Source: Sphingomonadaceae bacterium (GTDB taxonomy: Bacteria; Pseudomonadota; Alphaproteobacteria; Sphingomonadales; Sphingomonadaceae). From it: a stretch of DNA of 38,283 nt. A program made the position numbers and the translations under genes. How positions within the stretch are numbered: the first letter of the stretch is position 1; every line of letters starts with the position of its first letter. The notes under the pieces were generated by a model that made no database searches, was not told the origin of the DNA, and saw only the letters and a program-made list of their open reading frames with translations. Location: NCBI GenBank assembly GCA_947473355.1, contig CANJCQ010000040.1:1-38283 (forward strand), in the 5' to 3' direction. Positions 16,521 to 24,976 of the stretch are shown here, one piece after another.

Positions 16521-16931
16521 ATGTTTGACGTTGGCATGGACGAAATGCTGGTGATCGCGGTTGTCGCGATTGTCGTCATTGGCCCCAAGGACCTGCCCCT
16601 GGCTCTGCGCACTGTCGGGCGTTGGACCGCAAAGATCCGCAAGGTTTCCGGACATTTCCGTTCAGGCATCGATACCATGATCCGCGAGGCCGAACTTGCC
16701 GAGATGGAGCAGAAGTGGCGCGAGCAGAATGCCGCGATCATGGCCGAGCATCCGAATTCGGAACCTGAGGTTCAGACGCTGCCGCATGGCGACGAGGCGG
16801 CTTACGATCCACCTGCCGCGGAAATGCTGCCGCTTCCCTCCAGCAAGGCCGAAATGCTTGCCCGTTATGCTGGAACCAGTGATTCCGTTGCAGATGAGGC
16901 GGAACCAACATTGCCGCTGCGGCTGCCCTGA
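16521..16931 (+). CDS. tatB: Sec-independent protein translocase protein TatB
   Basis: A 136-residue receptor-complex component of the Tat system. Features are an MFDVGMDEMLVIAVVAIVV start with the conserved glutamate in the membrane helix, an IGPKDLPLALRTVG hinge and a charged amphipathic helix longer than that of TatA. An acidic, proline-containing tail follows. It works with TatC to recognise twin-arginine signal peptides. The stop overlaps the tatC start by one base (TGATG). Confidence 0.93.
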   Translation: MFDVGMDEMLVIAVVAIVVIGPKDLPLALRTVGRWTAKIRKVSGHFRSGIDTMIREAELAEMEQKWREQNAAIMAEHPNSEPEVQTLPHGDEAAYDPPAAEMLPLPSSKAEMLARYAGTSDSVADEAEPTLPLRLP

Positions 16932-17743
16932 TGCTCAACATCGGCGATATCGACGAGACACAGGCGCCGCTGCTCGATCATCTGGTCGAGTTGCGCACAA
17001 GGCTGATCCGCGCGGTCTTCGCGCTGGGCGCTGCCTTCTTCGTCTGCCTCTATTTCGCCGATGATATTTTCGGCTTTCTGGTGCGACCGCTGACCGAGGC
17101 TTTTCCGCCGGGGCAGGGCAAGTTGATCTACACCAAGCTTTACGAGGCATTTTTCGTCAATGTGAAGGTCGCACTGTTCGCAGGCTTTTTCGTGAGCTTC
17201 CCGGTGATCGCCAACCAGCTGTGGGCCTTCATTGCGCCGGGGCTATATGCCAAGGAAAAGAAGGCCTTCCTGCCCTTCCTGATCGCGACGCCGGTGCTGT
17301 TCATCGGCGGCGGCGCGCTGGCCTATTATGTGGTTATGCCGACTGCATTTCACTGGATGCTCGGCTTCCAGGGCGAGCGCGGTGGTTTGAAAATGGAGGC
17401 ACTGCCAGGGACGGGCGACTATCTCAGCCTCGTCATGCAGTTCATCCTCGCTTTCGGCATCTGCTTCCTGCTGCCGGTGCTGATGTTGCTGCTCGAACGC
17501 GCTGGGATTGTCAGCCGCGCCCAGCTGATCAAATCGCGGCGCTATGTGATTGTCGGCATCACGGTCGTTGCCGCGTTGATCACTCCGCCTGATGTCATCT
17601 CGCAACTTTTGCTCGCGGTGCCGATGTTGTTCCTGTTTGAAGGGACGCTGCTATTCATGTGGTTTACTGCGCGGCGGGCGAAGAAGCAGGCCGAGGCGGA
17701 AGGGGATCCTGCAGCCGAGCCGACAGAAAGTCCGGTTGCCTGA
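16931..17743 (+). CDS. tatC: Sec-independent protein translocase protein TatC
   Basis: A 270-residue polytopic inner-membrane protein, the core of the twin-arginine signal-peptide receptor. The cytoplasmic amino terminus holds the signature PLLDHLVELRTRLIRAVF. The conserved loop SFPVIANQLWAFIAPGLYAKEKK is at about residues 92-114. Six membrane helices can be traced, and the tail after the last helix is charged. It completes tatABC and ends 9 bases from the convergent amidohydrolase gene, with no clear terminator between them. Confidence 0.95.
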   Translation: MLNIGDIDETQAPLLDHLVELRTRLIRAVFALGAAFFVCLYFADDIFGFLVRPLTEAFPPGQGKLIYTKLYEAFFVNVKVALFAGFFVSFPVIANQLWAFIAPGLYAKEKKAFLPFLIATPVLFIGGGALAYYVVMPTAFHWMLGFQGERGGLKMEALPGTGDYLSLVMQFILAFGICFLLPVLMLLLERAGIVSRAQLIKSRRYVIVGITVVAALITPPDVISQLLLAVPMLFLFEGTLLFMWFTARRAKKQAEAEGDPAAEPTESPVA

Positions 17744-17752
17744 TCGGCACTT

Positions 17753-19081
17753 CTACCGCTCGGTGGCAGGGCTTTCCTGCGCCTGATAGACCAGCTTTCC
17801 GCCAACCCAGGTCTGCAACACCTTGATAGACCGCAGCTCGCTCGGCGAAGCCAGCATGGGGTCGCGGTCCACCAGCAAGAAATCGGCGCGCTGACCTATG
17901 GCGATGCGGCCGATGCGGCCTTCGCCAAATGCAGCCCAGGCAGCGCCGGTGGTATAGGCCGCCAACGCCGCCTCGCGGGTCAGCCGTTCCTGCGCCTGCC
18001 AACCGCCAAAGGGCAAGGCATCCGGGCCCTGCCGGGTGATGGCAGCGGCGATACCGGCAAAGGCGTCTGGGGCTGCATTCGGCGCTCCCGAACCGAAGGC
18101 GAGACGCGCGCCAGTCCCGGCGACAGACTTCCAGGCAAAGGCGCCCGCCAGCCGCTGCGGCCCCAGGCGCGTTTCGATTGATTGCAAGCCTGAGGTCAGC
18201 TGGCGCGGCTGCATCGAAAGGGCCACACCATTCTGGTTCAGCCTGGATAGATCGGCAGGATCGATTAGCTGGGCTTGCTCGATCCGCCAGCGCCGCTCGC
18301 CCTTGTAGGTTAGGGCCAGCTCGGACAAGGCGTCGAGCAAGACGCCGACAGCCTTGTCGCCATTGGCTTCCACTGCAATCTGGAAGTGATCGATGCCCGC
18401 CCGGCTGATAAGATTCTTGAGCTGGATTTCGGTTAGTCTGAGGGGTGCCTTGAGGGCAGGGGCATCGGCATAGGGGGCCATAAGGGCGGCGGTGCGGGTT
18501 TCGAGCGGGCCATCGAGCACGATCTGGACACCATTGAGCCGCAGCCGGTCGTTATAGAGCCACGGAGTGGGGCCCGGTCCGGCTATCAGCGACATGGCGT
18601 CGGTATTCGCGGCATAGGCAATGATGCGGATCGACAGGGTGCTCTGATCTCCCGCCCGCCGGTAAGACTGCCAGTCCTCGATTGTCGTGCCCATGTCGAT
18701 CACCGTGGTGATGCCGCGCTCCAGCAGCAATTTCTGTGCCTCAACCAGCGCCCGGTCGCGGTCTTCGGGGCGGGGGCGGGCACCGGGGCTGGCGGGTGGA
18801 ATTCGCGTGAACCCCAGCTTCATCAGCTCGACGTGGCTGTCGATCAGCCCAGGCATCAGCACGTGGCCCTTGCCATCAAGCCGGTAATCGGCGCGGGCCG
18901 GGCGCTTGTCATTGCGCAGGAAAAGCTGCTGAATGCGGCCATTGTTGTCGATCAGCAGGCCGGAAAAGCGCTGGACCGTGCCATCGGCCTCCAGAGTCAG
19001 CCCATCGACATTGTCGACCAGAACGTCAGCGTGGACTGGTGTTCCAACAATCAGGGCAATCGCCGCAAACGCAAGCCTCAC
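17753..19081 (-). CDS. Secreted amidohydrolase-fold protein (YtcJ-like), metal site apparently lost
   Basis: A 442-residue protein beginning with GTG at 19081 (GTGA overlap with the upstream dehydrogenase). A signal peptide is visible (MRLAFAAIALIVGTPVHA), so it is probably periplasmic. The fold matches the amidohydrolase 3/YtcJ group: a PGLIDSH motif after the first beta strands, VQIVLDG at about 185-191, IEQAQ at 267-271 and RADFLLVDRDP near the end. Normal metal ligands are replaced: HxH by His83-Val-Glu85, the histidine before GD by Glu238 or Asn240, IEHAQ by Gln269, and GSDAP by Gly332 in GSGAP. Hydrolase activity is therefore doubtful, and it may be a binding protein. The ligand reading is by eye. 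Confidence 0.8.
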   Translation of the reverse strand: MRLAFAAIALIVGTPVHADVLVDNVDGLTLEADGTVQRFSGLLIDNNGRIQQLFLRNDKRPARADYRLDGKGHVLMPGLIDSHVELMKLGFTRIPPASPGARPRPEDRDRALVEAQKLLLERGITTVIDMGTTIEDWQSYRRAGDQSTLSIRIIAYAANTDAMSLIAGPGPTPWLYNDRLRLNGVQIVLDGPLETRTAALMAPYADAPALKAPLRLTEIQLKNLISRAGIDHFQIAVEANGDKAVGVLLDALSELALTYKGERRWRIEQAQLIDPADLSRLNQNGVALSMQPRQLTSGLQSIETRLGPQRLAGAFAWKSVAGTGARLAFGSGAPNAAPDAFAGIAAAITRQGPDALPFGGWQAQERLTREAALAAYTTGAAWAAFGEGRIGRIAIGQRADFLLVDRDPMLASPSELRSIKVLQTWVGGKLVYQAQESPATER

Positions 19082-19974
19082 TTGCTGCCCCGCCTCGGCA
19101 GGCGGCGGACTATGGCGCTGGTATCCTGCCGCCCGCCGCCCAGGGCCTGAACTTCGGAATAAAACTGATCGACCAGAGCAGTGACCGGCAGAGACACGCC
19201 AAGGCCGCGCCCTTCATCCATGGCAAGACCAAGGTCCTTGCGCATCCAGTCAATCGCGAAACCGAAATCGAAGCTGCCCTGGTCCATGGTCGACCAGCGG
19301 TTGTCCATCTGCCAGCTCTGCGCCGCGCCGCCCGAAATAGCTTCGTAGACCTTATCCATATCGAGATGGGCTGACTGGGCGAAGCGCACCGCTTCGGCGA
19401 GGGCGGAAACCACGCCAGCAATGCAGATCTGGTTGGCCATCTTGGCTGTCTGCCCGGCACCAGCCTTGCCGACATGGACGATGCGCGAGGAATAGGCGGT
19501 CATGACTCCGCGCCCGGCTTCGATGGCATCGGCCCTGCCACCGCACATCAGAGTGAGGGTGCCTTTTTCGGCCCCGATCTGCGAGCCGGTCATCGGCGCG
19601 TCGACGCAGTGGATCTGCTTGTCGCGCGCCTCGACTGCGATCTGGCGTGCAATCTTGGCCGAAACGGTGGTGTGGTCTATGAAGGTGCAGCCTTTGCGCA
19701 ATTTGGCAAAGACGCCCTGCGGGCCAAGCACGACATCGGCGAGGTCGTCATCGTTGCCGACGCAGGTCAGCACCACATCCGCGTCGGTGGCCGCATCGGC
19801 TGGGCTGCTGGCAACCCGCGTGGCCAGACCAGGGTTGGCTTCCTGCCAATGTTCCACGCGCTGCGGCGAGCGATTGAAGATTGTCAGGCGATGGCCTGCC
19901 TTGCCGATGTGGCGGGCGATTGCCCCGCCCATCACGCCAAGACCGATGAAGGCGACTGTTCTGGTTTCACTCAT
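19078..19974 (-). CDS. NAD(P)-dependent beta-hydroxyacid dehydrogenase family protein
   Basis: A 298-residue oxidoreductase of the 3-hydroxyisobutyrate dehydrogenase family. The ATG at 19974 is chosen (a GTG two codons upstream is possible), giving MSETRTVAFIGLGVMGGAI. GLGVMG is the Rossmann dinucleotide motif, and FNRSPQR follows at the end of the second strand. DAPMTGSQIGAEKGTLTLMCGG is the substrate-binding signature, in which the family more usually has DAPVSGG. The catalytic lysine is in AGAGQTAKMANQ. It overlaps the amidohydrolase start by four bases, so the two are co-transcribed. The substrate could be 3-hydroxyisobutyrate, tartronate semialdehyde or a succinic semialdehyde-like compound; nothing nearby decides. 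Confidence 0.88.
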   Translation of the reverse strand: MSETRTVAFIGLGVMGGAIARHIGKAGHRLTIFNRSPQRVEHWQEANPGLATRVASSPADAATDADVVLTCVGNDDDLADVVLGPQGVFAKLRKGCTFIDHTTVSAKIARQIAVEARDKQIHCVDAPMTGSQIGAEKGTLTLMCGGRADAIEAGRGVMTAYSSRIVHVGKAGAGQTAKMANQICIAGVVSALAEAVRFAQSAHLDMDKVYEAISGGAAQSWQMDNRWSTMDQGSFDFGFAIDWMRKDLGLAMDEGRGLGVSLPVTALVDQFYSEVQALGGGRQDTSAIVRRLPRRGSK

Positions 19975-20091
19975 GACCACTGTCTCTAGCGCCTGGCTGG
20001 CGCGCAGTCAGCCCCTGCTTTGCGGCTGCACATTTCGGTCCCGAACTTCTCGTATTGCTTTGGCGCAAGAGAGGTATATCCGGCGGAGGCA

Positions 20092-20478
20092 ATGGCATGG
20101 CTTCACAACCCCCGATTTCAACTTGCCATGCGCTTGTTGTTCTGGCTGGCATTGATTTTTTCCGTGGTGATGGCTGGTCTGCCCAATCCGCCAAGGCTGC
20201 CGATTGATAGCTATGGCGACAAATTTGAACACATCCTGGCATTCTCGGCGCTTGCAGCACTGGCTGCGCTTGGTTTTCCCGGCTCCCTGCGCTGGCGTAT
20301 TGCCGAACGTTTGTCGTTTGTCGGCGCGCTGATTGAAGTTACGCAGAGTATTCCAGCCTTGCACCGGGATTGCGATATCCGTGACTGGATCGTCGATACC
20401 GTGGCGATCGTCGTGGTCACGGTTGTCATGGGGTTTTTACTCCGGCGCAGAGACCCCGATGAAAGCGCAGTCATTTAA
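20092..20478 (+). CDS. VanZ-like membrane protein
   Basis: A 128-residue protein with three or four hydrophobic segments (about residues 15-30, 47-62, 78-88 and 103-118). The VanZ-type pattern is present: DKFEHILAFSALAAL, then GALIEVTQ and DIRDWIVDTVAI. The start is uncertain. ATG 20092 has a GGAGG only 2 bases away, and an ATG at 20128 would remove 12 residues but leave the first membrane helix. VanZ-family proteins are poorly understood, with links to teicoplanin resistance and to envelope stress in some bacteria. It is followed by the threonine dehydratase after 53 bases. Confidence 0.75.
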   Translation: MAWLHNPRFQLAMRLLFWLALIFSVVMAGLPNPPRLPIDSYGDKFEHILAFSALAALAALGFPGSLRWRIAERLSFVGALIEVTQSIPALHRDCDIRDWIVDTVAIVVVTVVMGFLLRRRDPDESAVI

Positions 20479-20531
20479 CGCAGTTCAATCGCGGTTTTCA
20501 TTTCTCGCTCATTTGGTCTAGGGCCCGCGGG

Positions 20532-21779
20532 ATGCATCCACCAGCCGCCCTGAATACCAGCGACACTTCGCTGCTCACCGCAGATGATGTCCGGGCCGCT
20601 GCCGCTCGAATCGCTGGCGCTGTCGTCCGCACACCGACTCTCTACAGCCAAACCCTGAGCGCGATGACCGGTGCGGATATCTATCTCAAGTTCGAAAATC
20701 TGCAGTTCACGGCTGCCTACAAGGAGCGGGGTGCGCTCAATGCCATGCTGCTGTTGGGGGGCAACAAGATCAATCGCGGCGTAATTGCCGCATCTGCAGG
20801 CAATCATGCGCAGGGGCTGTCGTATCATGGCACCCGGCTGGGCGTTCCTGTCACCATCGTCATGCCGAAAACCACACCGACCATAAAAGTCATGCAGACT
20901 GAAAGTGTCGGTGGTACGGTTGTCCTTGAAGGTGAAAGTTTCGACGAGGCCTATGCTCATGCGCGCAAGCTTGAGATCGAGTTGGGCCTGACATTCATCC
21001 ACCCCTTTGACGATCCGCACGTTGCTGCTGGGCAAGGGACGGTAGCTCTGGAAATGCTTGAAGACGTTCCTGAGTTAGACATGCTGGTCTTGCCGGTCGG
21101 CGGTGGCGGACTGAGTTCGGGGATGGGAACGATGGCTAGGGCGATCAAGCCTGAGATCGGCCTGATCGGCGTCGAGGCGGAGCTGTTCCCTTCGATGTTT
21201 AACCTGTTGCGCGGCGAAAACCGCCCGATCGGCGGCGATACCCTGGCCGAAGGCATTGCGGTTTTTGAGCCGGGAGCATTTACCTCGAAAGTTCTGGCGG
21301 GCTTGCTCGACGATTTTGTGCTGGTCAGCGAATCGCAGCTTGAGGGTGCTTTGGCGCTGCTGTTGCAGATTGAGAAAACTGTCGTCGAAGGTGCTGGCGC
21401 GGCAGGCCTTGCTGCTGTGCTTGCCAATCGCTCCCTGTTCGATGGCCGCAAGGTCGGCATCGTGCTGTCGGGTGGCAATATCGATACGCGGCTGCTGGCC
21501 AATGTCCTGCTTCGCGATCTCGCGCGATCAGGCCGCCTCGCGCGGCTTCGCCTGACACTGCAGGATCGTCCGGGCGCGCTGTTCAAGGTGATGAAGGAAT
21601 TCGACGCCCACAATATCAATATCATCGAAATCTGGCACCAGCGGATTTTCACTCATCTGCCGGCCAAGGGTCTGATCACTGATATTGAATGCGAGGCGCG
21701 TGACAGGGAGCAGCTTGATGGGCTGGTCGCGGCTTTGCGGGCCAAAGGCTATGCGGTGAGCCAGGTCGAATTGAACTGA
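20532..21779 (+). CDS. Threonine ammonia-lyase with C-terminal ACT domain
   Basis: A 415-residue pyridoxal-phosphate enzyme that converts threonine to 2-oxobutanoate and ammonia. The cofactor lysine is Lys64 in FTAAYKERGA, in the usual FKxRGA context. SAGNHAQGLSYHG and the phosphate-binding VGGGGLSSGMG follow. Residues from about 333 form one ACT domain (LTLQDRPGALFKVMKEF). Length and a single ACT domain match the TdcB-like/ilvA type with one regulatory domain, not the 514-residue E. coli IlvA with two. It may serve isoleucine synthesis or threonine breakdown; no other ilv gene is nearby, so no gene symbol is given. Confidence 0.9.
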   Translation: MHPPAALNTSDTSLLTADDVRAAAARIAGAVVRTPTLYSQTLSAMTGADIYLKFENLQFTAAYKERGALNAMLLLGGNKINRGVIAASAGNHAQGLSYHGTRLGVPVTIVMPKTTPTIKVMQTESVGGTVVLEGESFDEAYAHARKLEIELGLTFIHPFDDPHVAAGQGTVALEMLEDVPELDMLVLPVGGGGLSSGMGTMARAIKPEIGLIGVEAELFPSMFNLLRGENRPIGGDTLAEGIAVFEPGAFTSKVLAGLLDDFVLVSESQLEGALALLLQIEKTVVEGAGAAGLAAVLANRSLFDGRKVGIVLSGGNIDTRLLANVLLRDLARSGRLARLRLTLQDRPGALFKVMKEFDAHNINIIEIWHQRIFTHLPAKGLITDIECEARDREQLDGLVAALRAKGYAVSQVELN

Positions 21780-21851
21780 TTTCGACTGCTGCGCATCCAT
21801 TTTTCACGGTTTGAGCCGATTATTTCGGCACTTGTGTAAAATAAGAGTTCG

Positions 21852-21919
21852 TTAACCTTATTTCTTGGTTAAAAGCCTTTTCACGGCGGTTGTGGGGGCA
21901 TATGCCTTGGCTCGTTAAC
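21852..21919. promoter_or_regulatory. TTAACC palindrome and GTTAAC site upstream of bpt
   Basis: TTAACC (21852-21857) and GGTTAA (21867-21872) form an inverted repeat with a 9-base spacer, and a further GTTAAC lies at 21914-21919. The TTAACC hexamer resembles half-sites of the alphaproteobacterial cell-cycle regulator CtrA, but the spacing differs from its usual TTAA-N7-TTAA. This is an AT-rich island in GC-rich DNA, immediately upstream of the leucyltransferase gene. Confidence 0.4.
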
Positions 21920-21954
21920 ATCCAATCGGTCTAATCAGAGGATTTCGCCTGGTC

Positions 21955-22812
21955 GTGACGGCACCTGTTCGCTTTCCCCGGTTTTTTGTGACCAGCACCG
22001 CGCCGTGCCCCTATTTGCCGGGACGCACCGAGCGCAAGGTGTTCACGGAACTGCGTGGTTCGCATGCCGACGCCCTCAATGATGCGCTCAGCCGGATCGG
22101 CTTTCGTCGCAGCCAGACTGTGGCCTATCGCCCCTCCTGCATTGAGTGTTCGGCCTGCATTTCGGTCAGGGTGGTTGCTGGCGAATTTCAGCCATCGGGA
22201 ACCCAGCGGAAGGACCTCAAGCGCAATTCCGATCTGGAAGTGACGCTCTGCCGCCCATGGTCAACGGTCGAGCAATTTGACCTGCTGCAACGCTATCTCG
22301 GTGTGCGCCATCCCGGCGGCGGCATGGCTTCGATGGACGAAGTCGATTTCTCCGACATGGTCGAACATACGCCAGTCACCAGCTATGTGGTTGAATATCG
22401 CGAACCATCGCTCGACGGGATTACCCCTGGCCGCCTGGTCGGCGCCTGCCTGACCGATCGCCAGGGCGATGGCCTGTCGATGATCTACAGCTTCTATGAT
22501 CCGGATCATGAGGCGCGGACAGGCCTTGGAAATTTCATCATCATGGATCATATTCGCCGTGCGGGGGTTATGGGTCTAGCATACGTCTATCTCGGCTATT
22601 GGGTCGAAGGCTCGGCCAGAATGCAGTACAAGGTGCGCTATCGTCCTCTCGAACGCCTCACCCGCAGTGGCTGGGAACGCATTTCCGCTGAGGAACAGGA
22701 CGAGCTCATCTCCGCTGCCGTCCGCGCCCGGCGCAGCGCTTTGCCAACGCCCGAAGGCTCTGGCAAAGATGGAGTGCCTGGCGGCCAGGAGCAATACCGT
22801 CTGGCAGATTGA
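21955..22812 (+). CDS. bpt: Aspartate/glutamate leucyltransferase (L/F-transferase-like, ATE family)
   Basis: A 285-residue aminoacyl-tRNA-protein transferase that adds leucine from Leu-tRNA to proteins with amino-terminal Asp or Glu, marking them for ClpAP. It starts with GTG at 21955, with AGAGG about 13 bases upstream. Family marks include the amino-terminal [30 protein letters not shown] with [12 protein letters not shown], and the carboxy-terminal [15 protein letters not shown]. The [11 protein letters not shown] cysteines match the conserved cysteine motif. The end overlaps the start of tamA. Confidence 0.92.
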   Translation: MTAPVRFPRFFVTSTAPCPYLPGRTERKVFTELRGSHADALNDALSRIGFRRSQTVAYRPSCIECSACISVRVVAGEFQPSGTQRKDLKRNSDLEVTLCRPWSTVEQFDLLQRYLGVRHPGGGMASMDEVDFSDMVEHTPVTSYVVEYREPSLDGITPGRLVGACLTDRQGDGLSMIYSFYDPDHEARTGLGNFIIMDHIRRAGVMGLAYVYLGYWVEGSARMQYKVRYRPLERLTRSGWERISAEEQDELISAAVRARRSALPTPEGSGKDGVPGGQEQYRLAD

Positions 22813-24976
22813 GCGCCGTCTCGCCGTTGCAATCGTCCGAACCACGCTAGTTGCCGGGCTGCTATTGTCGAGACCGGCTTTCGCTCAAAACCGCGATACA
22901 GAAGCCGAGCTCAAGGCATTGATCCCCGATTCGGCAGTGGCCGATCCCGATGCCTGGGCCAAGGCACCACCACCGGCCGAGGCCGCGCAAGCTGCTGCTG
23001 ACACTGTTGCAGGGCCGCAACTTGATCCCAATTCACCGATGGCAGAAGATGGCGGTATCCATCTGCCCTGGCCGGACGAAAAGTTCTCGGTTCCAGAACT
23101 GGTCTCGCTCGAACCCGATCCCGATCTTGCAGAGGCGCTCAAGGCAGGGCAAGGCGAGCCGTTGCCCGAACGTGCCGAGGGCGATGTCCAGCAGATTTCC
23201 CGCCGCCTTGCGCTGGTCTTTCCCGCTGATCCGGCCGCAATGCCGATGCGCGGTGCCTTCGCCGAGCGCTTTGGCGCGCTATCGACCATCAAGCGCCTGT
23301 CGGGCGAAGGTGACGACAATATCGCGCAACTCTCGGCTAGGGCCCGCACGGACGACAATCTGTTGCGCCGCCTGCTGCGGGTCTATGGCTATTACGACGC
23401 CGAAGTCACCCAAACCATCAGTGCCATCGAGCCAGGTGCCGCAGCCGCCGCATCTGCCCCGTCGATTCGTTTCGATATTTCGCCTGGGCCCCGCTATCGC
23501 TTTGCGTTGATAACCCTCGGCGATTTGCCGGGAACTGGCAGCCAGTATCCGGCGCTGCGCAGCGCCTTTGGCATCCAGACCGGCGATCCGCTGGACAATG
23601 ACCGCATTGTCGTTAGCCAGCAGAAGCTCGATGAAGCGCTGGGTGAACAGGGCTATGCCTTTGCCCGGCTGGGCGAGGCAGAACTGGTTGCCGACCATCG
23701 CCGCGAGGAAGGCGACCTGTCGATCCCGGTCACAACCGGAGCACAATACCGCTTTGGCGGGGTGGTCAGCAAGCTGCCGGATTTCCTTTCGAGCAAGCAT
23801 TTGGAGGATATCGCCCGGTTTGCCCCCGGAGACCTCTACAAGCGCAGCCTGGTTGACGATTTGCGCCGGGCCATCGTGGCGACGGGGCTGGTGTCGAGCA
23901 TTACGCTGGAACCCCGCGAGACGGAGGCCCCGCAATCTGGTTCGCCCGGAACACTGGTGCTCGACGCCACCATGGCCAAAGCACCGCTGCGCACGATTGC
24001 CGGCGCTGTCGGCTACGATTCGGGCGAAGGTTTTCGGCTGGAAGCAAGCTGGGAGCACCGTAACCTGTTTCCGCCCGAGGGCTTGCTGCGGCTGCGCGCG
24101 GTGGCCGGCACCAATGAGCAGCTGGCCGGGGTAACCCTGCGCCGCAACAATTTCCGCGGCCGTGACCAAGTTCTGACTTTCGATCTCTATGGCAACCTCG
24201 TCAAGCGCACCGCCTATGTCGCCAAGACCGTTGCCGCCACGGCGAGCTTCGAAAAGCTGACGACGCTGATATTCCAGAAGCCGTGGGTCTGGTCCGTGGG
24301 GCTTGAGGCGGTCGCAACGAATGAGCGCCCTGGCGACACGGCAGGCATCAGCGCCAAGCCGCAGACCTATTATGTCCTGGCCTTGCCGCTGCGCGCTGCG
24401 GTGGACACCAGCGACAACCTGCTCGACCCGACACGCGGCTTTCGCGCGGCCTTGCGGGTTTCGCCAGAAGCATCGCTCAGCGGCGGGCGCAAGGTCGGCT
24501 ATGCCCGGATCCAGGCCGATGCCAGCGTCTATCTTCCGCTCGGCAAGGCCGCCGTGGTCGCCGCCCGTGTTCGGCTCGGGACGATTGCCGGTGCCGATAT
24601 TGTCGACATCGCGCCATCGCGACGGTTTTATGCGGGCGGCGGCGGCTCGGTTCGCGGCTATGGTTTTCAGGAAATCGGCCCGCGCGATGCTTTGGGGCTG
24701 CCGAGCGGTGGCCGCTCGCTGAGCGAGTTTTCGCTGGAGGCGCGGGTCAAGACCGGACTGCTGGGCGGCGGACTTTCCATCGTGCCGTTCATCGATGGGG
24801 GCAATGCCGATGTCGAATCGACGCCGCATTTCCGTGACGTGCGCCTAGGGGCAGGACTCGGACTGCGCTACCAGACCGGCTTCGGGCCAATCCGTGTCGA
24901 TGTTGCCACGCCGATCGGTCGGCGCGCGGGCGAAAGCCCGGTTGCGGTCTATGTTTCGCTGGGGCAGGCTTTCTGA
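22769..24976 (+). CDS. tamA: BamA/TamA family outer-membrane assembly protein
   Basis: A 735-residue Omp85-type protein. The ATG at 22769, inside the end of bpt, gives a signal peptide (basic region IERR, hydrophobic core [12 protein letters not shown], cleavage after RPAFA). An acidic/proline-rich stretch of about 120 residues follows, longer than in E. coli TamA. POTRA-like domains come next ([36 protein letters not shown]). The carboxy-terminal half is a 16-strand-type beta-barrel with [18 protein letters not shown], the conserved (V/I)RG(Y/F) loop, and a terminal phenylalanine. It works with TamB in exporting autotransporters or lipids to the outer membrane. The stop overlaps the tamB start (TGATG). 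Confidence 0.9.
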   Translation: MECLAARSNTVWQIERRLAVAIVRTTLVAGLLLSRPAFAQNRDTEAELKALIPDSAVADPDAWAKAPPPAEAAQAAADTVAGPQLDPNSPMAEDGGIHLPWPDEKFSVPELVSLEPDPDLAEALKAGQGEPLPERAEGDVQQISRRLALVFPADPAAMPMRGAFAERFGALSTIKRLSGEGDDNIAQLSARARTDDNLLRRLLRVYGYYDAEVTQTISAIEPGAAAAASAPSIRFDISPGPRYRFALITLGDLPGTGSQYPALRSAFGIQTGDPLDNDRIVVSQQKLDEALGEQGYAFARLGEAELVADHRREEGDLSIPVTTGAQYRFGGVVSKLPDFLSSKHLEDIARFAPGDLYKRSLVDDLRRAIVATGLVSSITLEPRETEAPQSGSPGTLVLDATMAKAPLRTIAGAVGYDSGEGFRLEASWEHRNLFPPEGLLRLRAVAGTNEQLAGVTLRRNNFRGRDQVLTFDLYGNLVKRTAYVAKTVAATASFEKLTTLIFQKPWVWSVGLEAVATNERPGDTAGISAKPQTYYVLALPLRAAVDTSDNLLDPTRGFRAALRVSPEASLSGGRKVGYARIQADASVYLPLGKAAVVAARVRLGTIAGADIVDIAPSRRFYAGGGGSVRGYGFQEIGPRDALGLPSGGRSLSEFSLEARVKTGLLGGGLSIVPFIDGGNADVESTPHFRDVRLGAGLGLRYQTGFGPIRVDVATPIGRRAGESPVAVYVSLGQAF

